From contig VXAA01001429.1 of the NCBI GenBank assembly GCA_013399115.1, positions 485,104-549,103 of the forward strand: a stretch of DNA of 64,000 bases, written 5' to 3'. Within the stretch, counting starts at the first letter, position 1, and each line of letters begins with the position of its first letter. Made by a program: the position numbers and the translations under genes. A model generated the notes under the pieces. The model was given only the letters and a program-made list of their open reading frames with translations, was not told where the DNA came from and did no database searches. This document shows positions 23,801-38,800 of this stretch, one piece after another. This DNA is from Anseranas semipalmata (taxonomy: Eukaryota; Chordata; Aves; Anseriformes; Anseranatidae).

Positions 23801-26800
23801 TGGGAAGTATTGTTTAGTTCAGCACTCTGCAGAGGTACTTAGTGTTTTACTTGCATTGTTTTGTCTTAACAGATAAATAAATGGTACTGAGATCAACAGG
23901 ACAAGGTAGCTGTAGTCTCTGGAATGACAAATATAGAATTTATCTACAGATTAAAAAAAAAAAAAAAAAGACTACACAGCAAGGGAGGGATGTTCCAGTA
24001 CAGTCACTCATAGTGACAAGTGTTTGTAAATAGGTCCTATGTGTCCTTTGGGTTGAAGTGCACCCTCAGCAAGTGAGTCCACCCTCAGCAAGTTTGCAGA
24101 TGACACCAAGCTGAGCGGTGCAGTTGATACAACAGAAGGAAGGGATGCCATCCAAAGGGACCTGGACAAGCTTGAGAAGTGGGCCCATCTGAAGCGAATG
24201 AGGTTCAACAAGTCCACATGCAGGGTGCTGCACCAGGGTTGGAGCAATCCCAGGCATGAGTACAGACTGGGAGAAGAACTCATTGAGAGCAGCCCTGCAG
24301 AGAGGGATTTGGGGGTTCTGGTGGACGAAAAGCTCGACATGAGGCAGCANCCAGAGGAGGGCCACAAAGATGATCAGAGGGCTGGAGAACCTCTCCTATG
24401 AAGAAAGGCTGAGAGAGCTGGGGATGTTCGGCCTGGAGAAGAGAAGGCTCCAGGGAGACCTCATTGCAACCTTTCAATACTTAAAGGGGGCTTATAAAAA
24501 GGATGGAGAGGGACTCTTTACTCGGGTAGATAGTGATAGGACAAGGGGCAATGGTTTTAAACTAAAAGAGGATAGATTTAGACTAGATGTTAGGAAGAAA
24601 TTCTTCACTCAGAGGGTGGTGAGGCACTGGAACAGGTTGCCCAGGGAAGTTGTGGATGCCCCATCCCTGGAGCTGTTCAAGACCAGGTTGGATGGGGCCC
24701 TGGGCAACCTGATCTAGTGGGTGGCATCCCTGCCTATGGCAGGGGGGGGTTGGAACCAGGTGATCTTTAAGGTCCCTTCCAACCCAAGCCATTCTATGAT
24801 TCTAAGTGGCTGGAACTCATGTTTAAAGAGGTAAACATGGTTTATATGATTATACTCTGCATGTATGTGTATTTGTGTATTCATGTCTGTCTTATATATC
24901 TGTATCAGTATTGTCCAGAAACTTTCTAAGAGCTCCACACTTCCTCCAGTTTTGCAAAAACAGGGTACTGGGAAGAAAGTAACATTACTAATGCCTCCAA
25001 CATGGTAAAAGCTGTGCTATCAGCACAAATTTGGGATGCCTGAGAATCTACAGAGATGTTACAAATGTCTCAGTTGGGAAAAGGCATTAGGAGGACTTAG
25101 CGCCTTACTAGGCATTAACAAAAGAATCCAATCTAACAACTAAAATCAAACTTAGTTGGCTTTGAACTTTTTTGCCATAGGATTAAGTTTTGCTAGTGCA
25201 TTTTTATTATAATACAAAGCATGTAATCATTACTTAGGTTGAAACACTGGGGCAGGCTCTTATTCTTCACTTGTACAATAATCAGCATGCTGGCGGCTCT
25301 GATTTATGACTGAAACTTGTAGGCATGGTAAATAATGTAATGGTAACATAACATTAGACCTTGCGTAAGCATACTTCAAAGCAATATTTGCTGCAGGTGG
25401 GTGGAAGTGAGAAGTTAGACAAGAACAGAAGTTCTGGTTGTAAATCCCACCTCCCAGGAGCACACACACAGCCAGTGTTGCTTCAAAAGTACAACATGAT
25501 TGTTCACTTCCCAAACTTCAGGCATCTTTGTTCATGTCAGTGTGAAAACATGGCCACTAAAAACCTCTAAGTGATTTATTTTCAGGTACCTGATTAGATG
25601 TTTTCAGTTAAGAGTGTGCTTTGTTAATCCAATTATTTTTTCCACCTGCAAACCATACGGTAGCTTCTGATTGGTTTTAAATTCTGGCCAAGAGCATGAC
25701 TGTATCAAAGTGCAAATCCCTAAATCTACCTGGGTTTCTCTGTAAAGCCATTCAGCATCTCTCTAACTCATGCCATCCACAAGCTTCATGTACGAGGGAG
25801 GTTATCTTATCTGAAGTTACCTAAAGCTACTTGTGTTCCTTTATTACAAGTAAACATTGTTTTCTGAATCACTGGCCAATTGTTTCTAGCTCAAAATATC
25901 TTTTTTAATAATGCCAGTGCTCAGGATTTACGGACCTGCTATGAGATCAAAAAAAAAAGTGCATAGATGAACACTGTTTCAAGTTAATTGGATTTGTCTT
26001 CGGCTTGGAATCCATTCAGGTGACTTCTTGAATTGTCCCTTTCTTAGTTTCCTATTTCTTTCTTTAGACTTCTTTGTTTGAAATATATATATATTTCTAG
26101 CTCGCATATTCACAATCTCCTTGCTATGATACGGCCCATGCAATAATCAAAACTATAGGCAAAAGGACAAAACCAGTACCTTACAGATACTACTGCAATT
26201 TTAAATCTTTATAAACTATATGAGTAGCTGTAAACTCACTTTAGTCACTTGTATCCAGTTAATACCAAAACAACTCTTCTAACTTGGCTAATATCACTGC
26301 TGTAATTTGCCTTCTTAGACTTATGAATTCTGTAAGGCTTAGTCCTGCTCCCACTAGAATGCAAAATAAATCTCTCATTTATTTGAAGACATTGTTCTCA
26401 TAAGGCAATAAAATCTAGGCAGAGGTGTTTACAATGTAGAGGAGTTAGTGTTAAGAAAAATTGACTTGTTTCTAGCTACCCACACACTTGCCAGGAAAGC
26501 TCTTCTTCATCTTTTTTGCTTTCAGTGCCTACAAAAGAATTAATGTTTTACTTGCCTGCCAGAACTGATATGAAAATCTTTTCTGATTTGTATTGTTACA
26601 GAATTTTGAGATTTACTATCACCTTAAGTTCTAAATAGGCATGTATAGGTTGATAGCTGTAACCACAGTACTTATTGTAAAGACATTTCAATGTATTCCT
26701 TGATTGACTAAACCAAATGCTAAATGAGATCTCTGTTTGTGTGTGCATAGATAAATACATGTGTGGACAAAACTAGTACAAAATTGCCAGGGTGAATCTA

Positions 26801-29800
26801 TTAAATTATCAGGAAAGTAAAATATAATATTGTATTGACATGAGAAATTAATTTTATATTATGAATCCTAACAGAATAGCCAACAGTTATACTTCACCTG
26901 AGCCCATCCATTTCTGTCTCTAATCTTTTCCTCTCAATCACAAGACCCACAGTGTCTGCATATCTCTGAGGAGAATGAGGTATCCTAGCAGGTAGGAGAA
27001 ACATCTGTTCAGGCAAAGAAATGGGAAAGCATCAGTGTTAGGAGGTCTTTGTTTCATGTATTGTCCTTCTCCTGTCCCCAGCCTGCAAAGTCCTCTGTTC
27101 ACTGCCCCCACTTTCCCCTTGCTGCTTGTTGATCTGTGCTGCTCCTTTACAGCTGCATTCAATTTGGTACCAACAGCCAAGCAGATACTGCTTTTTGCTT
27201 TCTCAGTGAATGATGACCGTTGATTCAGCAATGAGCATTGCTTTTATTGCAGTGAGGTGCTCTCCTCCCAGATTGATCGTCATTGCTAGACAAAATTAAA
27301 ATGAAAATCTAACCAGTTACTCTATCTGGAATCTATAAATTTACTGCAGTTTCTCAGTAGCAGAAATGGAAATAAAAAGCAAGTTTGTTGTCAGCTCAAG
27401 AAGATTTCTAAAGTAATCGTTCACATGTGTCCCTCCAACACAGTGAGACCTGTGATTGCATGATGAGGACTGGTATTCTCCAGAATTAATTAACAAATAT
27501 GAGGGGCTACTTACTCATGCAAGTGACAGAGAATAGGCGACATTTGGCTGAGAGAAACCTATTACTGAAGTTTGAAAATAAATCTAACAGCTATTTGACT
27601 ATGTAGGAAGGTGGTAAGCCTGTGCTGTTCTCGATTGCTACAGATTTTTAGCTGAGTTTGGGCAAGTCATTGCAATTTCTCTGTCTGCAAGGTAGAGCTA
27701 ATGATAGTGTCTCAGCAGGACTGGTGTCAGCCTTCCCACTAAGGATATCGTGTGCTCCCTCTCATTAATGCTTCTGGTACATGCCCAGATCTCAGACAGA
27801 TGTACTTCTCAAGTGTGGAGTCTATTACCAGACTCTCCCCATCTATAGGTTTGAAAGCTCGGATCTGTTTCTTCATTGAAAAGGTTGTAAAACTTCTAGT
27901 GACATTAAGCTATTGGGTCTAATACATGTCCTTCCCTTTAAAGACTGACCCCACTAGATATAATATTTAATCCTTTCAAAGACTGAATGCAGTTCAAGCT
28001 TTTGACAATAATAATGAGTAGCAGTAGTGGCACATCTAATAACTCATAGTAACACCAAGTAAAACACCTAGTCACAAGCTCATTAATAGCACTGAAATCT
28101 GTGCTTTAGCAAGTCTGCTACTATATGGAAAAACATCTGAATAAAGGTGGGTACAATTTATCCATAAATTGCTCTTTTCAAACTGTTCTGGTATTATGAT
28201 GGTTGTGAAAGCTAGCTGTGAGGACTAAATAAGAAGGCTGAAAATAGCTGAATCTCTTAACTTTTAAAGTTCTGAGCAGTTTGTTTAATGGAGTGTTTGG
28301 GTGGGTGGGCAGTATTTACCTGACAGCGTGTAAGTAAAAGACTGATTCACTTGAATTCACATGGCTGATTCTATGCCATGAAGGGGAATAAGAACTCCTT
28401 TCAGTATTTTCTTGACTGTCTAAATGAATATCCCAAATACCCACAGAGATTTTTATCTCTTCCTGAAATCATGAAATGTTGAACAGAGTACTGTAATTTA
28501 CTGTTAATTGCATGGAATTTGCTATACTGCATTCAAGCTTCTTATCTCTTTTAATTCTGATGCCATCTCTTACACATCAGTGATAAACTGAATTTGAAAT
28601 ACTTCATAAAATACTAATATTACATACCTATGTAAAACAATAACAGAAAAACATCTGTGTTTTACCTCCCCTTCTCGGATGACAATGTCTTTGTGCTTCC
28701 CATTTTCAATTATCTTCAAACACATGTCTCCTTTCACTTGGTAAAAAAGCTGAAGGAATAGGAAAATAACAATAGGTCAACTGCTCCAAAGCATTTTGTA
28801 CTTTATATCCTTTAAAAACAGAATATCTGAACAAATACATTTAATCTGTTTGCAAATACTTAGCAGCTTTTTTTTTTCTAACAATACGTAATAGACTTCC
28901 ATCATTCATTGCTTTTGAAAATTTTATGAAACATGTATTATTTCCATTATCTGCATATGTATGACAGGCTGTACAAGAGGTCTGTAATTGCTTAAAGAGC
29001 TATTCCATGAACACAGTGGAGCTCTGCTCTACTGTCTTTATTCCTGGGGATTATACTTTGTAGGGGTGGGACTTTATGGTTGAGGCATCTGTTAACTATA
29101 CTGCATATAAAGCTTCATTTCTGTTGTTTTTCAGTTCAGATGTATCAGGGTCTTCACTGTTACATTCAGTCAAATTAAATGCCACTTTTCCAAATAAACT
29201 CCAGATATGAATGCCCTTTTTTTTTCTTTTAATAGAGCTTTCTCACGTGGGAATAATTGCCCATTTAGAAGCTGTTCTGCTTTATTTCTGTGGTTACCCT
29301 GAAGCCCTGCAACAGCTGCTTCTCTTCCTACTGTGTATGTGAAAGGATTATGTTCTAAGCTTACATAAGGACAGGACCACTGAACCTGTAATTCTGTCTT
29401 CAGTGACCTTTCCACGGTTCTGTTTTCAGAGTAGCTTTGCGAGGGCTCAGAGGTGCTCAGACCTGGCCTTGTGTTTCATGGTGGAGCTGTGCTATGATCT
29501 GTAAGCAGGTCTCCCATTGACCTGGAAAAAAATGGGCACATTTTGACTTGTTCTGTATAATGACAGGCAATGATACTTCTAAAAGCCAAATTTACTTATC
29601 TCGTTCTGCTACTCTCTGCCCAGCTTCTATATACTTTTCATATTCTGTCTGCCATAGCTAGAACCCAAACAGACTAACTCATATAGTTGCTGAAATTCAG
29701 GTGAAAATTGCCTGAAATCTGACTCAAAGTTAGAACTACAATGGAAGTTATTTTATCTATAGTCATTCACTGCAATTTTAGCAAAATGGAAATAAAGAGC

Positions 29801-32800
29801 TGCTGAAATATAAATAGGGGAAAGAAGAAACCACCCAAGTAATATGAAAACCCTGAACCAAACCTTTTCCAACATTAGACAAGCTTAATCAAATTTTTAA
29901 ATTAGGGTTATTTCTGAAACAGTTTTGAGATATTGATTGATACATGTGTCTGAGAATCTAAGGAATACATTTATGAACGTAAGAATAAATAGTCTACCTT
30001 GGGAATGAAACAGCAGAAAGAACTGAAGATGTACTGGAAACAAGCTCACGCTGAGAGCTCTTACATGAGTGGAAAGCTCACCTTGTACCAGGGAGATCAC
30101 CATGGCTAAATTAAACTCTCATCTAGATGGCCACAGTGCCAGGCTGCTTATCCTCCTTGCGCTCCATTTCCCCATGTTCTTTTCATGTAATTTTCTTGTG
30201 TGTTACCGAACAACTGTATAAATGTCATAGTAGCCCTCATTACAGAGCATGTCAGGCAAGGCTAACTGCTCCTTGTACAACATAGCGATTTGAGTGGAGA
30301 AATGATCTCTCCTTCATTTCAAAAAAGACTCATCTTATCTAAGAACATAAGATCCTGAATGGATTATCACACAGGCCATTGGTAATATGGCACTGGCAAT
30401 GCAGAAATTGAAAGATCCTTTTTGAAATGATGATTTTTGGAGTGTTATCTTCCCAATAGCTAGTGAGGGAGCTGTTCCTGAATGCTTGCACAGACATGTT
30501 GATGAGGCAAAGAACAACAGGGGGAGAGTTTTGTGCTGCTTGTGACTACAAATCACATGGATAAGCAGCTTTCTGGTAATGGAAGACTGAGGAGGGGAAA
30601 GGGGCCATTCACCTCAATAGTAGAGCATCGCAGTCACAAGGAAAGATTCTTAGCACAACACTGAATTTTGAATTAAAAGAATTATTTTGTAGTGGGAAAG
30701 GAGGATTGAGGTGGGCTATGCATTGTTGCTTTGTCAATAGGTGTTTTTTTTCTGAATTTAAATACTACCTTTCATTGTAAATTATGGTCTATTCTTTTTT
30801 TTTTTTTTTTTTGAAAAATGTCTGAGTGCTTCGGGCATCCATAAATCATCTGATGTCACTGTGATGAATACAAGTGGCAGTAATTACTGAATCTACTGAC
30901 ATGCTTATATTATACCCTGAACTTTTATTGAGGAAACTGTCAACTGTTTAACATCTCTGTGAGATATAGTCCATGCCCATTTCACAGGACAGTTCGCCAA
31001 TATAGTATTATACTGTCATGCTGATGGAACTTTATTTTTTTTTACTCAGTGCTGACTAAACTTTGTAACCTCTTCCTACTTATTCCCCCCCAAAATCAAC
31101 ACCTGAGTAATGAAGTACTGGTGTGTGTGTGTGTGTCAGTGTGTGTGCTTGATTGTGCCTTGAACTGGATAGCATTGTGTTAAACTGCAATGAAAGGCAG
31201 CAGCATCAGTGCTGAATCAGTGTCAAGTCTGTAAAGAGGTATTTCACCCCAATTATGCAGTCTCCAGCATGCATTTCTGGAGAAGATGGGTGAAGATATA
31301 GAGAGGTAGGATTTTGCTGTTTCCTTCAGTGGAAGAGTCACTGAAACTGCTTTACTTGATAGGAATTCATTTTACTGGGAAAGCAGAAAGTGTGAATACT
31401 ACCTACAAAAGATCAGTATCATCCCTGCCATACTAAGGTGGTGGGACCTATATTGCTCTTTCATCCAGGTATGGGTATCCTAGCAGAGTAAAGAAGGAAG
31501 CCTGTAGCAGGGGAAGAAAACAATATTTCTGACTGTTTTGCACAGGCCAACTACAATACAAGTCTGTTTTATGTACAGCACTACAGTGTGTGGCTTGCTA
31601 ATTTAGATCCACCTCTGACATCAAACTCTGCCTAGACAGAGTAGCCCAGAGCTCTGTGAGTGCTTTGTGGCTGAGAGCTTATTCACAGACCTATAAAGAT
31701 ATCTGCAATTTGCAGTGTACTTTGAGTACTGCTTCTGAAAGTGGAATTTGGGATTGCTCAACCACTTCTGGGATTAGGCTCCGACTTGGCATATCCTGGC
31801 TTGCATTGCATGTCAGATTAAGTACTAAATTAATATGAAGAGCAAATCAAATTCTGATGTAGGAGTAGAGTCTGCGTGTTCTCCAGACTTCAGCAGTGAC
31901 TGATCTATACGAGCACAGAAAAACAATTTTCTCCCTTACTCATCACAGGATTTTTCAGCCATCAGAAGTCTGGAAGGCTAACAGATGAGGAAGGCAGAGA
32001 AAACTTTTTTTTTCCTGCTCATTTACATGTCACCTGTGAAACATGAACACTAGCCAAGATTTATCCCAATAATTTCATGCAGCAAACTTATTTCTGAACA
32101 CACAATCTCTTTCTGATGTGGAAAGGTCATCACTCTCATTGTTTTGTAATAGGAGCTTTGTTTCTTATTAAAATATTCAGAGTTTTCACCAGATAAATGT
32201 GCTTTTAAAATATAAGGAGCAAAAAAGTTTCTCTTGCTTTGCTGAGACTTGTGTTCTCAATTTTACTCGGGAGATAAGCACTGCAATACCACCTACTGGA
32301 ACGATTGTCCTAGCTCCTCTTCCCTGCTCCTTAGGCATCCAGTATCCCCGTACAATCTAAAGGGAGAATGAAGTTGCTAGGGGAGTTTCTCCAAAGCATG
32401 TTGCCTGGAGAGCGACATAAGCTAGAAGAAGAGGTCAGGCTTCATTTAAGCAGATTTGTCAGAAACTGGAGCCAAGTCCTACTTGTGGTGTATATGTGAG
32501 GGGGAGAAAAAGAGAAATCAAAGCTCTGGCTAGGAAACACAGATGAGCTGTGACAGATATGACTTCAAATCTTTATCATTTTTCAGAGCACAACAACTGT
32601 ATCCCAAGCAGAGAGTGTAAATATGCTAGAAGAAGCTGAAGGGATTGGCCGAGGTGATCGGGGCGGGGGGGTCCATTCTGAGAATCCTCTTTATTGCAGT
32701 GTCAGGGCTCCGACCTCTGGGGCTGCATCAGTTTGTCGCTGGCTGTATACACAGGAAACAACCTAGATGCTGAGAGCAGAAACTTCAGGTAAAATGCTTG

Positions 32801-35800
32801 CAGCACAGTGAGAAGCAAGGCTTTTAAAACCAAGTGTAATATTGTGCCAATGCAAATGTGTTGCAGGTGGTAGATGAAAGGCTGATTTGAATTTCTCTGC
32901 ATGGAACTGCGCTGTTATACGTAGACTCAACATCAGGTGTGAAGAGAATATGAAATGTTATGAAATTAAAGGCAGCTATCGGAGATCTGTTGTGTTTAAG
33001 TGGTGGACTGAAGTGAGTAAAGAGGCAGGAGCCCAACTACTTTTCTGAGTAGCATATCTCACCTTCCCCCAAAGCAGCACATGTCATGCAATAAATAAAA
33101 TCTGAAATTGATTTTACTATAGTTAAGCTTTGTTATGATCATGGTTTTTATGTGCCATTACCTTCCTCTGAAACAAACAGTTGCCTTCAGCTTTCACTTA
33201 TCATATAACTTCCCAGAAATAAAGTGAATAAGATGAAATAGCTTTTCCCCCCACTCAGGCTTTGCAAGTAAGCAAAAATGCAGTAAATACATCATGAATT
33301 CTGTGAGCTGTGTAAACACATTCACTCTTTGTGTCACAAATGCTATTGTATGATGAAAAGTTCAAGAGACTAAGTTATGTCCAGGACCGGTACCTGGAAT
33401 GGACCTATGACCCTATAGCCATGAGGGGCTGAGCATCGTGTCAGAGCTGCCATAGAAGCTTTCAGTACTTTGTGCAGGATTCATATAAAAACTTACAAAA
33501 CTAGATATGTAGCACAAACACTTTCTTTTTAGTGCATATTAAAAAAGTTTTGTCTGTGTAGCTATTTAGATGTTTTTTCACAGCATTTTGCCATGTTTTA
33601 ACAGAAGATGCATTTCCCAAAGCAATTCAGTTTCACTTTGACTCTATCTGAGTAGATGTTTTTTTTTTGTTGTTATTGCTGTCCTGATGGAGAAGGGAGC
33701 AAGTTGGAACTTAACATTTGCATACAGGAAAAAAGAATGAATATGACATAGTGGTAAATTCAAGCCAAAGAATGTGAATGGCTTATATCTTGTAAGGTGC
33801 AGCTTAATTTTGTTATTTATAAAATCTGTCTGATGGAAAACAATGTCCTGGGTATGAGACTGCGCTTCTGTGCAGACAGATGACAAATAAGTAGTGAACA
33901 GAAAATTAGGAAGGAGCAAAATGTAAAGCTTAGGAAACCCCTGCTTGCTGAGAGCAGGAAAAAAAATGCGTGAGACTAGGCACTGTTTTAGTCTACATGG
34001 ATGTAGATTCCAAATCAAGTCTCCAGACTCTCTCATAATTAGCCATCAGAACTGATTTTCCCAATACAACTGCATGCCAAAGGTGCCAGCAGAGAACAGC
34101 CCAGGAGGAGGAAGAGGAGGATTCTCCTAAACCCTCATCTCTGCATGTGAACCGCTTCCTGCAGTGAACTGCAGTGAACTAGCACATGCCCTAGGACACA
34201 GCATAAGTTGTGTGTGATAACAGACATAAAATCATGTCTGAACAGATAATAAACGATCCTAAATTTAACTTTCCTTTCTAAACCAACCCTTTTTGGTATC
34301 AGAATACTGGTAGAATAATATCAGCTAAGTTTGCCAAGAGGATTGTGGATTTTTGCATTCATAATTTGGCCAGTTAACAGTATGCCTCTATTTTGGGTTA
34401 CAAATTATCACTCAGAACTATAAAGGACCTATTTTGAATATATATGTATATATATATTTAAATCCCAAGTCTAATTTAGGAATATGCCCTTTTACTAGGA
34501 AACTCTGTCTCACAATTTTTAAATGAAAAACATGGATTTAAAGGATTAATTAGATCACAGGAAGGTGCAAATGTGTCTGATAAAATGCTATGATAAAATC
34601 CAACATGGGACTGTATTGTATCTATGTAAAATCAGACAAAATTGGCCCATTTAATATTGCAAATTCTCCTATGTTATGGGGGTACAAATGGGATCTGTCA
34701 TGGGAATTCTACTTTCCATTTTTGATCACTAAGTAATTGTTGGAAAATTGCTATGTAAAAGAAAATCTTAGGTATCAATACATCTTCAATCTAGTTGAAT
34801 TAGCAATGATTTACTATACTGTTGCATATTGATATAAATTATGCTTTCATAGATATGGCTAAATTTTGTACTGTTTTAAAGTCATAAAACAGATTTAGGC
34901 TTATTAAAGGTGGGCCAAATTCTTCTCCAACACACGATCATCTTGCAGAGAAAAAAAATCTGCTGTAAATGATATTCATCTGATCTTCATTTTAAAGGAA
35001 GAAGAAGAGAAGACAAATTTTTAAAATGAAACAGGATAGGAATTGATCAGGGACCAAGGACAATCCAGCATGAACTGGGAGGGAGAGAAAAGATTGTAAA
35101 GAAGAGAAATAAATATAAATAATAGTATAAATATGTTGTGTTCATATACCTTCTAGTGGAAGGTATCTCAGCCCATGGCAGGGGGGTTGGAACCAGGTGA
35201 TCCTTCAGGTCCCTTTCAATCCAAACTGGTCTGTGATTCTATGATATTTAGTATTGTAGTGTAGACTGTTATTCCAGTTAAACTTCAGCTTTTTTTTCCC
35301 CCTGTTTTGTTCTTAGTGTATAACTCCTGCATATTCTTCAGAGCAAGAAAATAAATTAATTGTATAAAAACAAAAAGTTTAAGTTGCAGGAAAAAGATGA
35401 TTTGGACTCATTCACTTCCATATCTACCTTCATTTTATGCTTGGACAAACATTAATGTCATTGACCTTAACAAAATTCACTTGCCCCTTGCTAATCTAAC
35501 ATATAACACTTAACAATATGCCATAACAGCACTGTATAGATGTGATATTCTTTTCAGTGCTTTCTGAGCAGTCATGCTACAGATGTGGTTAATCCTTTTC
35601 CAAGGACAAAATTATGTTGATGAAACCACATTTTGTTTTCCCCAACTAAGTATCTCTGGAATTTCCTTGTTAAATGCATGCTGGATGCTAAATTCTTCTT
35701 GTTAGCAACAACCACGTCGTACTGCGCTGCCCTGAGATCTGCCCTGCCTGCTTCCCACCCCAAGCAACCTGCCAGCACGGTGCTGCTGACAAGAAGGGAC

Positions 35801-38800
35801 ATCACTGAGCAAGGTGGGTATCCTGCTATCTTACCAGACATGGCTGTGCCCACAGCCAAGGGTGGGCTGTGAGACCGCTGCAGCAATGCAAAGCAGGTAC
35901 GAGTCAGACAGGGATAAGGTAGCAACCGCTCTTTCAGAACAGTATAGTTGTAATGACTACAGACACCCGTATCGCACAACTATAACAGAAAATGAATAAG
36001 GTTTCTGTGAAATGATTGGGTTGTTTTTGTGAGAAGTGACTCAGTAGTAAGTGAAGACAAATTTTTGTTTCTTTTAAAAAGAAGTAATTATTGAACTTGA
36101 CTCACTTCTTAGAAGTATAGAGATGCTTAGGCTTGGGTTTCCAAAGGTATTTAAAATTAGGGGGCCAAATTTTATTGTAATTGCATTAAACTAAATTACT
36201 CTGAGAAGCAAGGCAAATTGTCTCTCATCCTGAAATCCTTACTGCCAGGCCTCTACTGTCCCCTTTCTCTTGGAGTTCCTTCAGAGCCAGTTGTGGTATC
36301 TATGTCCTAGTGCAAGCAGAGAAGTCCCTAGACCTAGTGGACGATTCCATAATAAAAGCAGTAAACAAAACAGATATAAATTGTTAACATTTTGATGGGT
36401 TTCTACTCTTTCTTCCTATATTCTGCATTTGGCCCAATGGCTACTCACAACTCAAAGCAGTAGAAGGGCTTTCTTTTGATACAGAAGAAGTGCAGAGAAG
36501 GGGATTGATTTGAAAAATATTCAGAGATTCTATTCTTACAGAATCATAGGATAGCCCGAGTTGGAAGGGACCCACAAGGATCATGGAGACCAACTCCTGC
36601 TTCCACACAGGATCACCCAAAAATCAAACCATGTGTCTGAGAGCGTTGTCCAAACACATCTTGAACTCCAGCAGGCTCAGTGCTGTGACCACTGCCCTGG
36701 GGAGCCTGTTCCAGTGCCCGACCACCCTCTCGGTGAAGAACCTTTTCCTAACGCCGAGCCTGACCCTCCCCTGTCACAGCTCCATGCTGTTCCCTTGGGT
36801 CCTGTCGCTGTCACCAGAGAGCAGAGATCGGCGCCTGCCCCTCCGCTCCCCTCGTGAGGAAGCTGCAGGCCGCCATGAGGCCTCCTCTCAGTCTCCTCTT
36901 CTCTGGGCTGAACAAACCAAGTGACCTCAGCTGCTTCTAATTTGTCTTGCCTTCCAGACCCTTCACCATATTTGCGGCCCTCCTTTGGACACTCTTGAAT
37001 AGTTTTATGTCCTTCTTGTATTGTGGCACCCAAAACTGCACACAGTGCTCAAGGTGAGGCCGCAGCAGCCCAGAGCAGAGCGGGACAATCCCTTCCCTTG
37101 ACCGGCTAGCAATGCCGTGCCTGATGCACCCCAGGGTACGGTTGGCCCTCCTGGCTGCCAGGGCACACTGCTGGCTCATATTCAACTTGCCAGCAACCAG
37201 AACCCCCAGATCTCTTTCTGTGGCAAAAGATAATATTCTGCAGGATATTCTTTATCCTTCCAAATCTAAATGAAAGTAGAAAATGCTGGTATTTTTCACA
37301 AAGACCATTGGCTTGAAATTATATTTTTTCTGAAAATCATATTGATTTTTGAATTTCAAAATTACTTTTGAAATATAAACTGATCCTCTATAACAAAATA
37401 TCACTTTAAAAAATCCTTATCTTTGTAAAGTTTCATTCCAAAATGTTGATATGACACATTTTGATGTGTCAGAACATTTTCTCTAGTTTCCTGTTGGAAA
37501 TGAACTATAGCAAGATAGATCCGATCTCATCACGTTTGTTTTGGTTCAGGTGCATAATTCTGCTTAAGTCTTTGAATAGATCTAGTACAACACCACTGAG
37601 CCTGGCATTGCTAATCTGTAGCTTCAAACATAGCTTCATTCTAACCATACAGATCAATTAAAGCAGCAAAATATAAACAACCTATAGGTTACCTCTTCTC
37701 CTTCTTCGATATGATAATCCTTCCTTTCATTTGGCCCTCCAACAAACATCACATTCAATTGATGCCGATGCCTAGAAAAGAAAAGTGACATTTTAAAGGT
37801 ACCTCCACATATGGTGTCCTTTATTTTTTTTATTTTTTTTATTTTATTTTTTATGCTTTGAGGACAATGAGTCAATGAAACAATAGTGAGTGACAAGCAG
37901 CATCCAGAATGAGAAAGAAAAGACCTAGATGCATCTCCCCTCTCTGTCACTGGCCTGCTGCATGACTTGAGGCCATCCACTTCCCTCCTGGTGTTTCGGT
38001 TCCTCCAGCTATGAAAAGGGGAAGAAGGTACTTACCAACAGTGGAAAGAGCTTTGAACTGTAAAGTCAAAGAATGATATGTAAGAGACAGGAAAAATGTC
38101 CTTTCAATGTGATCTGATTAGTTCAAGATTCTGTAACGGTAAAACACTTTTTAAGGTTGAATTCGCAGAATTACTAGAGATTCTGATGGTAGGAATTATC
38201 AGATAATTTCTCTTCTATTTATACCAGTTTTGCTAAGGTGGAACAACATTACAATGGTTTCTTTGTGGTTGATTCAGAAAAGGAGATTCAGGTCCTTTAT
38301 CTTAATTCTGTCCCTTGTAAGAGCCTCAGCAAGCTCTTCTCTCAGCTGTCACAAAGGACAGATATCAACCAATTATCTATCAGTATGCCTATATTAATAA
38401 AGAGGTAAGGTAGCAGTTTGCCATTTCCTTTGGGTGGAAAAAAAAAAAAAAAAAAAAACCACTATAAACCAGAACTGTTAACTGTGATTCGAAATTTGTC
38501 TTTAAGCTCTCTTTGACGTGTGAGTTGAAGGGCGTTGACCTCTACTTTTCAGTGAGGCAATACTTAAGCTAACTGGAGATCCTAGTAATACAGAACTAGC
38601 AGGACTATGCTCCCCTGCAACACGGGCAAGAAATATGTGCCTCTGTGTCAGCACCTCATAAGCCTTAACTGAGAGAACCTGAACTATTCTGAATTTCTGA
38701 ATGTATATATTTGATCTGCTACTGTTATCATGTTTATTTTGAAGAGCATTTAAATGCTAAAGAGCACCACAGTAAGGATTAGTAAAGCAGAAGTAACAAT

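Larger units (their letters stand above)
28750..37692 (-). other. HAAO intron 2
   Basis: 8,943 bp, GTAACC...TTCAG. It holds CR1 pieces at 35152 and 36540, the GT microsatellite, T runs, and a patch at 35715-35990 that is richer in GC than its surroundings and unexplained. Confidence 0.93.

Noticed and set aside
24370..24717. 115-codon ORF with convincing protein character
   Set aside because: It is the C-terminal end of the CR1 reverse transcriptase, a truncated transposon remnant and not a host gene.
36561..37185. ORFs of 82-118 codons on both strands
   Set aside because: All lie within the CR1 copy; the plus-strand frames are its antisense. The same applies to 55710-56390.
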